This document shows positions 47,235-54,922 of a stretch of DNA of 64,000 nt, in pieces. How positions within the stretch are numbered: the first letter of the stretch is position 1; every line of letters begins with the position of its first letter. Below the pieces are notes generated by a model. That model ran no database searches. It saw only the letters and a list, made by a program, of their open reading frames with translations, and was not told where the DNA came from. A program made the translations under genes and the position numbers. This DNA is from Vibrio sp. ES.051 (GTDB taxonomy: Bacteria; Pseudomonadota; Gammaproteobacteria; Enterobacterales; Vibrionaceae): positions 1,550,001-1,614,000 of the forward strand of contig NZ_PDJL01000004.1 of assembly GCF_002563795.1 (NCBI RefSeq), read 5' to 3'.

Positions 47235-48407
47235 TTATCTAGTTAACCAATGTTTCTTTCTACCAATCAATTCGTCTAAATAACCTGTTAGATTTGGTAG
47301 CCAAGTAATAGTTTCCAAGAGTAATGAGAATAGAGGAGCTTTGAACATTGTTTTGTTGTCAATGTCAGTTTTTAAGTCGTAGTCTTTTATATATTCATTA
47401 ACTAAGTACAGATATAAAGACATATTGAGCAATCCTATTACCAAAGGAATCCATATCTGGAATACAATCATTAACCCTAATAAAATTAAGCTTGACGGAA
47501 AAATATATTGTGCTGCTGTTATAATAAACCATGGAGTTGAGCACAAACCTGCAAACCAATGTGTTTTCCAAGCTACAGCATAAGCTTCAACTCGACCTCT
47601 AGCCCACCTTCTCCTTTGTTTAAACAGACTCTTTACATCCGTTGGACATTGAGTAGTTGCTCTAGCTCTTGGCGCATAACCAGTCTTATATTTATTTGAT
47701 ATAGCCTTCCAACACCATGCAATATCTTCGACAAGCCATTCACTCCATCCACCTAACTCTTTCACAACACTTGCTCTATGAGCAACAAATGCACCTGCTA
47801 ACACTGGTACACACCCCAACCTGTCTTGAGCTGCTCTTATTGCCCCATAAAAACTAATATGTTCATAATGTTGTAATAGCCCAACAAAGCTATCTTGATA
47901 ATTATTAGGTGTAATATACCCGCATACTGCCGCATAACGCTTGTTTGACCATAGCTTTTGAACGAGTTCATAAATCCCATTTTCTTCGATAAATGTATCA
48001 CTATCGACAACAACATAAACATCACCTGTAGGAATGCCTTCTTTTAACACGTAATCTAAAGCAAACCCTTTACGTCCTTCATTAAATGGTTTTTTTATTA
48101 ATTTATAATTTTGTTGTCTAACCGTAGACAGCCATTCTTCAACTACTTCTGTAGTGCCATTTGTTGAGCCATCATCAATCAAGAGAACTTCCATTTCATG
48201 TGGGTAGTTTTGCTTTTCCAAGAAGGATAGTGCTTTCAATAGCAAACCTTCATCTTCATTATAAAATGGTACAAAAACCGTCACAGAAGGCGTTTTAGTA
48301 TTTTGACTATGTTCTTCGATATATTTATACGCTACTAAAAGCACAATCGTTGTTAACAATGTTATTGAAGAGCTTACAATTAAGAAAACTTCTATCCAGT
48401 CGTACAT
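47235..48407 (-). CDS. Membrane glycosyltransferase, family 2
   Basis: A 390-residue enzyme of the processive GT2 type (cellulose/hyaluronan-synthase-like). It has one N-terminal membrane helix, a catalytic domain with VFVPFYNED, the DxD motif in VVVDSDTF, the acid catalyst in LVEDIAW and the QRRRW motif, and two or three C-terminal membrane helices. It uses a nucleotide-sugar donor. Its place next to the precursor suggests it decorates the peptide or makes a linked glycan. It is unlike MchA/IroB, the GT1-type enzyme of siderophore microcins. The start at 48,407 has AAAGG upstream. Confidence 0.88.
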   Translation of the reverse strand: MYDWIEVFLIVSSSITLLTTIVLLVAYKYIEEHSQNTKTPSVTVFVPFYNEDEGLLLKALSFLEKQNYPHEMEVLLIDDGSTNGTTEVVEEWLSTVRQQNYKLIKKPFNEGRKGFALDYVLKEGIPTGDVYVVVDSDTFIEENGIYELVQKLWSNKRYAAVCGYITPNNYQDSFVGLLQHYEHISFYGAIRAAQDRLGCVPVLAGAFVAHRASVVKELGGWSEWLVEDIAWCWKAISNKYKTGYAPRARATTQCPTDVKSLFKQRRRWARGRVEAYAVAWKTHWFAGLCSTPWFIITAAQYIFPSSLILLGLMIVFQIWIPLVIGLLNMSLYLYLVNEYIKDYDLKTDIDNKTMFKAPLFSLLLETITWLPNLTGYLDELIGRKKHWLTR

Positions 48408-48411
48408 AAAT

Positions 48412-49791
48412 TTAACCTTTACAATAATATTCAATTAATTCATTTACAGAACATTTCGTATAACCTGACTTAATAACATTTTTATCGTTAAGTATCTTAA
48501 ATGATGAATATTTAAACTTTCTAAGTTTAAAACTTATGTCTCCGACTTTTAGCCCTTCTTCTTTTGCAGACCTAACAATAGTTTCTATAAAATCATCTGC
48601 ATTAAAATCACCTAGAACTCTTCTATGAAGCGAAACGAATGATTCTTTCAATTTAAACGCTAACTTTAAATTTTCAGCGTCTTTTTCCTCCACCCCTAAC
48701 TCATCAAGTAAGGCGAAATTTTCATGATAATTGAGATGATTAAGAAACTGATCTATCAGTCTTTTTTCTTCGGTTTTGGAAATAGAGTCCTCAAATGTCG
48801 TGTAGTTATTCAACGTTGTTATTATGTTTTGTAACCAATTAGTAATAAGGAGGTGATCATCCCAAACGGCTCCAACTCCATCGGCAAGCACATAGTTCCC
48901 GAAATCAGGCACTGCTGTTATCGTTCCGAAATCTAAAAACCGACCATCAATTCCAATATTTGAACTTGTCAAAGATCCATGTGGTATCCCTTTGATTCTT
49001 GAATATGCTATTTGTTTGGCTATTTTGGAGATTAGTGAATCCAAACAAGTCAATAGCTCGTCTTTTGTAGAAAGCTCTTCGTTACCGACCTCAGATGCGA
49101 TGTTCAGGTACTTAATCGCTTCTCTTACTCTATTTGCATCATTTAATCGCAACTTTTTATTGTCATAAGAAGGCCAAAAAAAAGTGGCTCTCTCAAAATG
49201 AGCAGGACGAATAGCGAATTCTCTAATGGCTAAAGCACAAGGTTTTTTAGGTTTGTCATCTAAATATAGAAATTCTTGCTCTACATTGGTTTTGATAATT
49301 GCGACTGTTCTAATTGCTCCTAAAGGTAGATGTTTTTGGCATATTTCACCCCAAATAGCTTCTGATATAGCTTCATCTAAAAACAACTTACCAGTAGAAT
49401 GTGATTCGCTCATGTTCTGGGCTAGTAAAGGGGTTATACCAATCCCTTTGACTTGGAAAGCACCATCAAATCCACATCTAGCGCTCCCGCCATTACATAC
49501 TTCATGTCGTGATCCATATCGATCAGCCCAGAAAACCTTACGCCGCTCACCCAAAAGTCGGTAATCTTCTGTATAGCCATCCGAAACATAGGCAAATTCA
49601 TCTAGTAACAGGTTTTCTATTTCTTCAATTTGCCCTGAAATACCATAAAGACGCAAAAGTTCTTTGTTTAACCAAACAACTTCCGCACCTTTTAATCTTC
49701 TACACTCAAAAGGTACAAATGAAATAGTAGGTAACTTTTTATTAAAAACATCACATTTTGACGTAGTTACTTCAGTCACATTATTAAACAT
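48412..49791 (-). CDS. SelO-like (pseudokinase-fold) protein, possible microcin maturation factor
   Basis: A 459-residue protein. It shows SelO/YdiU-type blocks: FQVKGIGITPL (compare QLKGxGxTPY), ALAIREFAIRPAHFER and HGSLTSSNIGIDGRFLDFG (compare HGVxNTDNMxxxGxxIDYG). The Lys, Asn and Asp of the catalytic set remain, but the Asp of TDN is replaced. SelO transfers AMP to proteins. Its pairing with a HlyC-type gene resembles the MchC/MchD (MceJ/MceI) pair that finishes microcins, so a peptide-activation role is a fair inference. It overlaps the acyltransferase gene by 8 bases. Confidence 0.65.
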   Translation of the reverse strand: MFNNVTEVTTSKCDVFNKKLPTISFVPFECRRLKGAEVVWLNKELLRLYGISGQIEEIENLLLDEFAYVSDGYTEDYRLLGERRKVFWADRYGSRHEVCNGGSARCGFDGAFQVKGIGITPLLAQNMSESHSTGKLFLDEAISEAIWGEICQKHLPLGAIRTVAIIKTNVEQEFLYLDDKPKKPCALAIREFAIRPAHFERATFFWPSYDNKKLRLNDANRVREAIKYLNIASEVGNEELSTKDELLTCLDSLISKIAKQIAYSRIKGIPHGSLTSSNIGIDGRFLDFGTITAVPDFGNYVLADGVGAVWDDHLLITNWLQNIITTLNNYTTFEDSISKTEEKRLIDQFLNHLNYHENFALLDELGVEEKDAENLKLAFKLKESFVSLHRRVLGDFNADDFIETIVRSAKEEGLKVGDISFKLRKFKYSSFKILNDKNVIKSGYTKCSVNELIEYYCKG

Positions 49792-50296
49792 AAGAATATT
49801 TCCTATTATGTTTAGTGATTAAACCATAATTATCTCGAATACAAATATTGATTTGTTTAAAAGAAACATTTGCGTCTTTTCTAGCTTTTTGATATAGACT
49901 TCGAACAACAGATTTAGACATTGTATTATCAGTAATAGCAAGATCTACAATTATTAGATGTTCTCCTTCATTCCAACACATTGGATGAAGAGCAAAACGT
50001 TTCTGAGTAAGGTATTTATTTAATGTTTTCTTACTTACCCAAGCCCATAAAACATAACCGAAAGGTTCTAAATCCCCTTCATTTTTCAATAAAAAATATT
50101 GATCATGAAGGATTGCTGGTTTAACCCAGTGCAAAAAAGAACGAACATTAATATCCGATCTATCTGCTATTTTTGCGGAAACTTCTAAAAACTGCCCTAA
50201 TTCTTGGAATACCTCTTGCTTATATTTCCCTTTCTGTCTATGTCCAATAAACTTTTCATTGATAACACCAATACAGGGCTTACACAAATCACACAT
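49784..50296 (-). CDS. HlyC-type toxin-activating acyltransferase homologue
   Basis: A 170-residue protein, the usual HlyC length with the start at 50,296. It aligns without gaps to HlyC over the first block (LGQFLEV... to WVKPAI against LGHVSWL... to VLPAI), and shares QYFLLKNEG, YVLWAWVS and MCWNEGEHLIIVDLA. The catalytic His (His23 of HlyC) is a Gln here, while the conserved Asp remains. HlyC-type enzymes transfer fatty acyl groups to lysines of toxins; MchD/MceI relatives act on microcins. It is the first gene of the cluster. Confidence 0.78.
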   Translation of the reverse strand: MCDLCKPCIGVINEKFIGHRQKGKYKQEVFQELGQFLEVSAKIADRSDINVRSFLHWVKPAILHDQYFLLKNEGDLEPFGYVLWAWVSKKTLNKYLTQKRFALHPMCWNEGEHLIIVDLAITDNTMSKSVVRSLYQKARKDANVSFKQINICIRDNYGLITKHNRKYSYV

Positions 50297-50308
50297 AATT
50301 AACCACAC

Positions 50309-50641
50309 ATGCCACAAGATGGAAGCACAATTAACCACAATTTATACATGATCAATTCCTACGCACTTAACTTGCGAGTAACAATACATAATTCGCTATA
50401 TCTAGTTGTAGCGCTTTTGGATGTGGTTTACGGGAAAAATGAACAATCTGGTTTATTCAACCCAGAGCCTAACAACGAAAAGCTTATGAGTGTGTTTGAC
50501 ACTCTGAATGATAAGTATGGGCGTGATACTGTGTTTCTCGGTTCACAAGGCACACAAAAGAAGTGGGAAATGAGAAGAGATCTTTTAAGTCCTCAATACA
50601 CAACTAATTGGAAGCACATTCCAGTTATTAGTTGCAAATGA
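50309..50641 (+). pseudogene. umuC: UmuC-family DNA polymerase V, C-terminal fragment
   Basis: From about 50,417 the frame matches only the end of UmuC: LFNPEPNNEKLMSVFDTLN, then FLGSQGTQKKWEMRRDLLSP and YTTNWKHIPVI. The polymerase domain is absent and the front of the frame is unrelated. It is a remnant from a plasmid- or ICE-type umuDC, marking a recombination junction between the peptide cluster and the HipA region. Confidence 0.8.
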
Positions 50642-50668
50642 AAAAAGCCACTGTTTAAGCGGCTTTTC
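50641..50668. terminator. Weak terminator after the umuC fragment
   Basis: AAGCCAC/GCGGCTT-type stem with one mismatch, flanked by A6 and T4 runs. Confidence 0.5.
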
Positions 50669-50697
50669 CTAAGTTTTATTTGTGCTAATGTGATTTG

Positions 50698-50727
50698 TAA
50701 TGCTAATACAGGTAATGCTAATACAGG
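50698..50727 (+). repeat. Two tandem copies of a 15-bp repeat
   Basis: TAATGCTAATACAGG occurs twice in tandem with a partial third copy (TAATGCGAAT). It is short and isolated; no function is evident. The rest of the stretch to 50,876 holds only an unsupported open frame. Confidence 0.6.
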
Positions 50728-50876
50728 TAATGCGAATCATGCGCTTACGGGCAAGCTCTTCTGATAAAATGCCGATTCTTGCCTTCATACCATCCTCACT
50801 CCTATATGCTGTGCTATGTCTTTTACAAGCAGGTCTAGAAAGTGAACAATGTTCTGATTCTCACAAGAACGTTCTG

Positions 50877-51074
50877 TTAGCTACTCCCGCTTTTTATTGA
50901 CGCAATCACTTTTAACAAATCTGCCGCGATTGCTGGACATTTATCGTTCATAAAAACCGTTACTTCATCACCGAATTTCATGGTTACGATACCGTTCTTA
51001 TCGACACTTAACAGCGCGAAAGACTGCCTCAAATCAAGAGTCGAGTTACTGGCGTTAGTCGTGGTGTCAGCCAT
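50877..51074 (-). CDS. Small unknown protein
   Basis: A 65-residue protein (MADTTTNASNST...IASIKSGSS). The middle, VDKNGIVTMKFGDEVTVFM, is beta-rich. A GAGGGG ribosome site stands 4-5 bases before the start, so it is probably real, but I do not recognise it. Confidence 0.55.
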   Translation of the reverse strand: MADTTTNASNSTLDLRQSFALLSVDKNGIVTMKFGDEVTVFMNDKCPAIAADLLKVIASIKSGSS

Positions 51075-51134
51075 TTTCCCCTCATCGCTAGCGAGTATGC
51101 TTACAAAAAGGGCAACAATTGTTACCCAAGATGT

Positions 51135-52442
51135 TTACTTGATTGTTCTGTTTAACTTTTCGACGGTTTCAATGGAATGTTGAAATATCGCGTCCTTTAC
51201 TAACATGAACTCTTCCCCTGGAAATTGTTTATCTATAGAGCTAAGTGCGTTACCAAATTGAGAGAGAAAATATGAGATGATTTCGAGGCATTCCACCTTA
51301 CTGATACCGACCTGACTCGCTGTCTGCTCTATGTGCCGAAAGAGAATTTTGTTGATATGGTATTTGTATCCTCTCGATGCTTTCAGTCCTATTGCTAACT
51401 TTAGTTTTCGCTTATTTAAGCCTCTCTTACCGATAGCGGGGTAAGCCGACAAAAGATCGTAAAACGGCGTTAGTTGATAGCATCCATTTGAATCGATATG
51501 CACAGAAAAATTCTTGAGATGACCATCTGTCGCACCAAGAAGATACTGTAAAACCAAGAACTTAAAAAAGTCATGATTGTTCGCCTTACTTTCCGCAGAG
51601 AGACTCAAAACATCAACAATTTTGGAGACTCCTTGGTTGCTCTCCGATTGATATTTTTTTAGTTCAGGCACACCGAAAATTTGGCAGAAATCTTCTTGGT
51701 GTCTACGAGACACAACTCCTTCGCCAAAACATCGGTCGAACCTTTCCACAGCAAGAGCTTTAGCTCCTGATTCAGTCTCTATTATCTCTATATTGGGAAC
51801 GTTAAAACCAAGTTCCTTGGCAATTTGAGTACAGATGAATTCATTCTCAATGCTGCTGCTCATATCTAGTACCGAATTGCTTTGTGCAATCACATCCATT
51901 GGATATTTAACGATGTGGCTACTCAGTGATTTCCCTTGAGGCACGTACCATTTACCATTCAACTTAGTCAACGTTGTTTTTCGCTGTGTCCCCGAAATAC
52001 AAGGTCGATAGTTTCCAAAGAATGGGAGAAATGATTTACGTAGCGTAATGAGTTGATCTAATTCATTTGTCGAGATTTCTCGATATTGCCATTCAGTGTT
52101 TGGAGGTTCCTTGCTTCCTGAAAATGAAACACCACCAGTGCAATCGTGACCAATTTTGGAGAGTAAACTTAGTGCATTTTGGGATTGCACTCCGACCGAG
52201 TGAGCAAGACTAAATCGTTCTTCCATTGAATCAGGAAGAAGATTATGCGTAAAGTTCAATGCATTAAATGATGAAATCTCTCCCTTTCTTAGTGGCAGGC
52301 TTAACGAGATCGGGAAGGCTGTATCATATGCTAACCATTCGTCAGAATATGAAAATGACCAGTTAGTCTTCGATTGTTGGATAAACTGCCCCACGAGCAT
52401 ATTGTTGTTTGCGGCATATGCGTAAAGTATGGAGTTGTACAA
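51135..52442 (-). CDS. hipA: HipA-family serine/threonine kinase
   Basis: A 435-residue protein. The N-terminal HipA domain (WLAYDTAFPISLSLPLR) is followed by the kinase domain: Gly-loop-like GTQRKTTL, ATP-binding HIVKYP, the AVERFDRCF motif and the catalytic TDGHLKNFS with the metal-binding PFYDLLSAYP. HipA-type kinases inactivate targets such as glutamyl-tRNA synthetase and act as toxins with HipB. No classic HipB is next to it; an unknown 184-residue protein precedes it by 31 bases and an XRE gene is divergent. It may be a toxin-antitoxin or defence unit. Confidence 0.88.
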   Translation of the reverse strand: MYNSILYAYAANNNMLVGQFIQQSKTNWSFSYSDEWLAYDTAFPISLSLPLRKGEISSFNALNFTHNLLPDSMEERFSLAHSVGVQSQNALSLLSKIGHDCTGGVSFSGSKEPPNTEWQYREISTNELDQLITLRKSFLPFFGNYRPCISGTQRKTTLTKLNGKWYVPQGKSLSSHIVKYPMDVIAQSNSVLDMSSSIENEFICTQIAKELGFNVPNIEIIETESGAKALAVERFDRCFGEGVVSRRHQEDFCQIFGVPELKKYQSESNQGVSKIVDVLSLSAESKANNHDFFKFLVLQYLLGATDGHLKNFSVHIDSNGCYQLTPFYDLLSAYPAIGKRGLNKRKLKLAIGLKASRGYKYHINKILFRHIEQTASQVGISKVECLEIISYFLSQFGNALSSIDKQFPGEEFMLVKDAIFQHSIETVEKLNRTIK

Positions 52443-52473
52443 ATTAACTCCTGATCTTTGTAACAGTCACACG

Positions 52474-53028
52474 CTACATCCTATTTGATTCTGAACGGAG
52501 AGTGTCGATTGTTAGCGTAAGGGCATTCAGCATTCCATTTAGCTTCGCCGTTTCAAAGTTTAACGTTCGTGTTCGTTCTGCGATGACATTTTGAATTCTT
52601 GGAAAGCATTCACTCAATTTTCTATATGCTTCTGCCTCTCCTGCTAGTTCTGTTTTTTTGGTCTGTACAGAGTCAATCTGAGCTTGTACATGTTCAAGCA
52701 CCTCAGAAAATTCATCTTCACTGCCATTTTTAGAAGTAAAAGGGCTAATACGGCACCCTGACATTGGTACAATGGAAGTGTTTTGATTCCATATTTTCAC
52801 AAATTCAGGGTTTTGATCCCATTTCGGGGATAGCTGTATAAGTAGTTCCTCTTCTCTCAACCGACATATTTGTCGATAAGCAATTTTTCTCAATTCTTTT
52901 TCATCAAACTTTTCGTAACCTATATCGATTTGCTTCATACGTGAAACGAAGTCGTTAAGTGTGATCTTCTCATCACTCTCTAGGGAGTTGTAAATACTAA
53001 AGAATGGTTCTCTTAATCGTACAGTCAT
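52474..53028 (-). CDS. Unknown protein with winged-helix-like N-terminus and coiled coil
   Basis: A 184-residue protein I cannot name. Residues 1-75 look like a helical DNA-binding domain (LNDFVSRMKQI, then AYRQICRLREEELLIQL). Residues 95-175 form a likely coiled coil. It lies directly upstream of hipA on the same strand and could be its partner or antitoxin. No family is recognised. Confidence 0.6.
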   Translation of the reverse strand: MTVRLREPFFSIYNSLESDEKITLNDFVSRMKQIDIGYEKFDEKELRKIAYRQICRLREEELLIQLSPKWDQNPEFVKIWNQNTSIVPMSGCRISPFTSKNGSEDEFSEVLEHVQAQIDSVQTKKTELAGEAEAYRKLSECFPRIQNVIAERTRTLNFETAKLNGMLNALTLTIDTLRSESNRM

Positions 53029-53157
53029 TGGGGATGCCTTAGCAAACTACCATTAACCCAATATAATGGGTTGAAATAGAAAGATCAACGTAGGAAAAAG
53101 GAGGTAAATCTGAAAACAACTTCATCTCGAAGTATCTAAAAATTAAAATCCATAAAA

Positions 53158-53418
53158 ATGAATAAGATAGTGCGCGAGTTTGCAAAAAAGCTACATACCC
53201 AGAGAACCATAAAAAAAATTTCCCAAGAGAAACTTAGTTTAGCGTGCGGTTTTAACAAGAAGTTAGTCGGCATACTGGAGCGGAGTGAACAGAGAATAAC
53301 ATTGGAAAAGGTTTACATATTGGCTGCCCACTTAGACTGCTCAATACACGATCTCTTACCTTCTGAAGATCCAAATCATATTGAGGAAATGATTAAAGTA
53401 GACGATGTACACCAATAA
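53158..53418 (+). CDS. XRE-family repressor (HipB-like)
   Basis: An 86-residue protein with a helix-turn-helix (ISQEKLSLACGFNKKLVGILER) followed by LEKVYILAAHLDCSIHDLL, the standard XRE layout. It is divergent from the unknown gene and hipA, so it is a candidate regulator of that pair. No clear ribosome site is seen before ATG 53,158. Confidence 0.75.
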   Translation: MNKIVREFAKKLHTQRTIKKISQEKLSLACGFNKKLVGILERSEQRITLEKVYILAAHLDCSIHDLLPSEDPNHIEEMIKVDDVHQ

Positions 53419-53551
53419 ATAAGTATAATCAATAACTTAATCAACGCACCAATTTCCTTGCCAAAAGAGAAGTTAACTAGCGTTACATGAGCAAGTTACA
53501 ACCGTCAGAAAAGAAGCTTTATTAGCAGGTGTTTTTTCATATAACGTTCTC

Positions 53552-54922
53552 TTAAAAAAAGTCTATATCTAAATGAGGATTATTCTTTAACAATTCCAGC
53601 TTGCTCTCAACCTCTTGGTGCTCTCTTTGCTGTTTGGCTCGGTAAGCAACTTCAACTTTTTCCGCTTCATGCTTTTTCTGTTCAAACGCTTTAGATTCAC
53701 GAAGCCTAGCCGAGACTAGATAAGCTTCTTGTGATGCAAGACTATTATGCCCGAGCTTGTTTTTCAAATGAACTTTAGCAGCTCGCATTGCTCTACTTGG
53801 ATCTTTATCACCAATTTGGAGTTGCTTTTCATACTCATCTTCAAACTCACTAGACGCGAATAAGTGCCTGAGTGCATGTATAACTTTCCCTTTTTTCCAG
53901 CCCAATTTACGGCAGTATTTCGATATAGCTTGTGTCATATACCTCTTCGTCATTCTGCAACCATCAGTAGTATTAACAAAGAGTGCGCCATCCCAACTAG
54001 CCAATAATTCTTTTGATTCCAAATAAGGCTTCAACGAATGGTTAATGTAAGATTGAATTTGTAAAAGCAGTGAATAATCAAGATCGAATGACTTACCATA
54101 TCCGAACTTTTGCTTTTTAGGAGTGATGGGAGCAGTGCCGTCAGACTCAGCTTGATGGATAACATTGTCAGTAAAATCTGAAGCATTTAAGCTATTCAAA
54201 CTGATTCGTCTGAATGCACTATGTCTAGCAATATTTACAAGCAGTTTGTCTCTATTTTTAACAAATGAAGATTTCGCTGTTTCATCAATACATTCTAACA
54301 ATTCGAAATATTCAGCATCAGTAGGTATATCTTGAGGGTTGAGGGTTGACGATGCATTCGCAATCTTGAATAGTAGAGGATAGAATTTTAGCTCTTTGTC
54401 TTTATTAGAGCTATCGAGCCTTGTTCCCTCATGGTTAAACATCCCTGATTTAATTCTATGGTCATCTGTACAGCCAATCAAAAAAGGCCTAGCCACTCGA
54501 TCTAATTCATAGTACTTTGCGATAAACTTGTATATATATGTTAAATAAACATTAACGCTTCGTTTCGCTTTATATTCATTAGCCTTGCCACTTTTACTCT
54601 TTATGGCTTTCACTAACATTATACCTCGATATAGTTCCAACACCTTGTCATTACATCTTGCTAGAGGTATATCATTCTCCATTAAATAGGATAAAAACCG
54701 CTTAATTTCATAAATCCAATTTCGGTCATGACTTGATGAATCAATTGAAACTCCATCTGGAAACAGAGCAAGCACTGTAAACGTAACATCACGTATCACC
54801 CGATGATCTTCACCATAAAAAATGGGATAATCGCGGCCTGATTTCCTAGAGTAAATAACCCGAATACATGAGTTCGAAGATAATGTAGAAGAGTTATTTT
54901 TAATGATGTTTAGCAAAAGCAA
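53552..54922 (-). CDS. Tyrosine recombinase (module gene 5)
   Basis: A 456-residue recombinase. Catalytic residues appear in HSAFRRISLNS (Arg), HALRHLFAS (HxxR), and GHNSLASQEAYL (His and the nucleophile Tyr). The C-terminal 40 residues are charged. Its start overlaps the helicase gene by 23 bases, so it is translated with the module. It probably acts in excision or integration of the element. Confidence 0.88.
   Translation of the reverse strand: MLLLNIIKNNSSTLSSNSCIRVIYSRKSGRDYPIFYGEDHRVIRDVTFTVLALFPDGVSIDSSSHDRNWIYEIKRFLSYLMENDIPLARCNDKVLELYRGIMLVKAIKSKSGKANEYKAKRSVNVYLTYIYKFIAKYYELDRVARPFLIGCTDDHRIKSGMFNHEGTRLDSSNKDKELKFYPLLFKIANASSTLNPQDIPTDAEYFELLECIDETAKSSFVKNRDKLLVNIARHSAFRRISLNSLNASDFTDNVIHQAESDGTAPITPKKQKFGYGKSFDLDYSLLLQIQSYINHSLKPYLESKELLASWDGALFVNTTDGCRMTKRYMTQAISKYCRKLGWKKGKVIHALRHLFASSEFEDEYEKQLQIGDKDPSRAMRAAKVHLKNKLGHNSLASQEAYLVSARLRESKAFEQKKHEAEKVEVAYRAKQQREHQEVESKLELLKNNPHLDIDFF

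Noticed and set aside
50700..50900. 66-residue frame with a repeated MLIQV start
   Set aside because: Its start is made by the 15-bp DNA repeat, the composition is not protein-like and there is no ribosome site.
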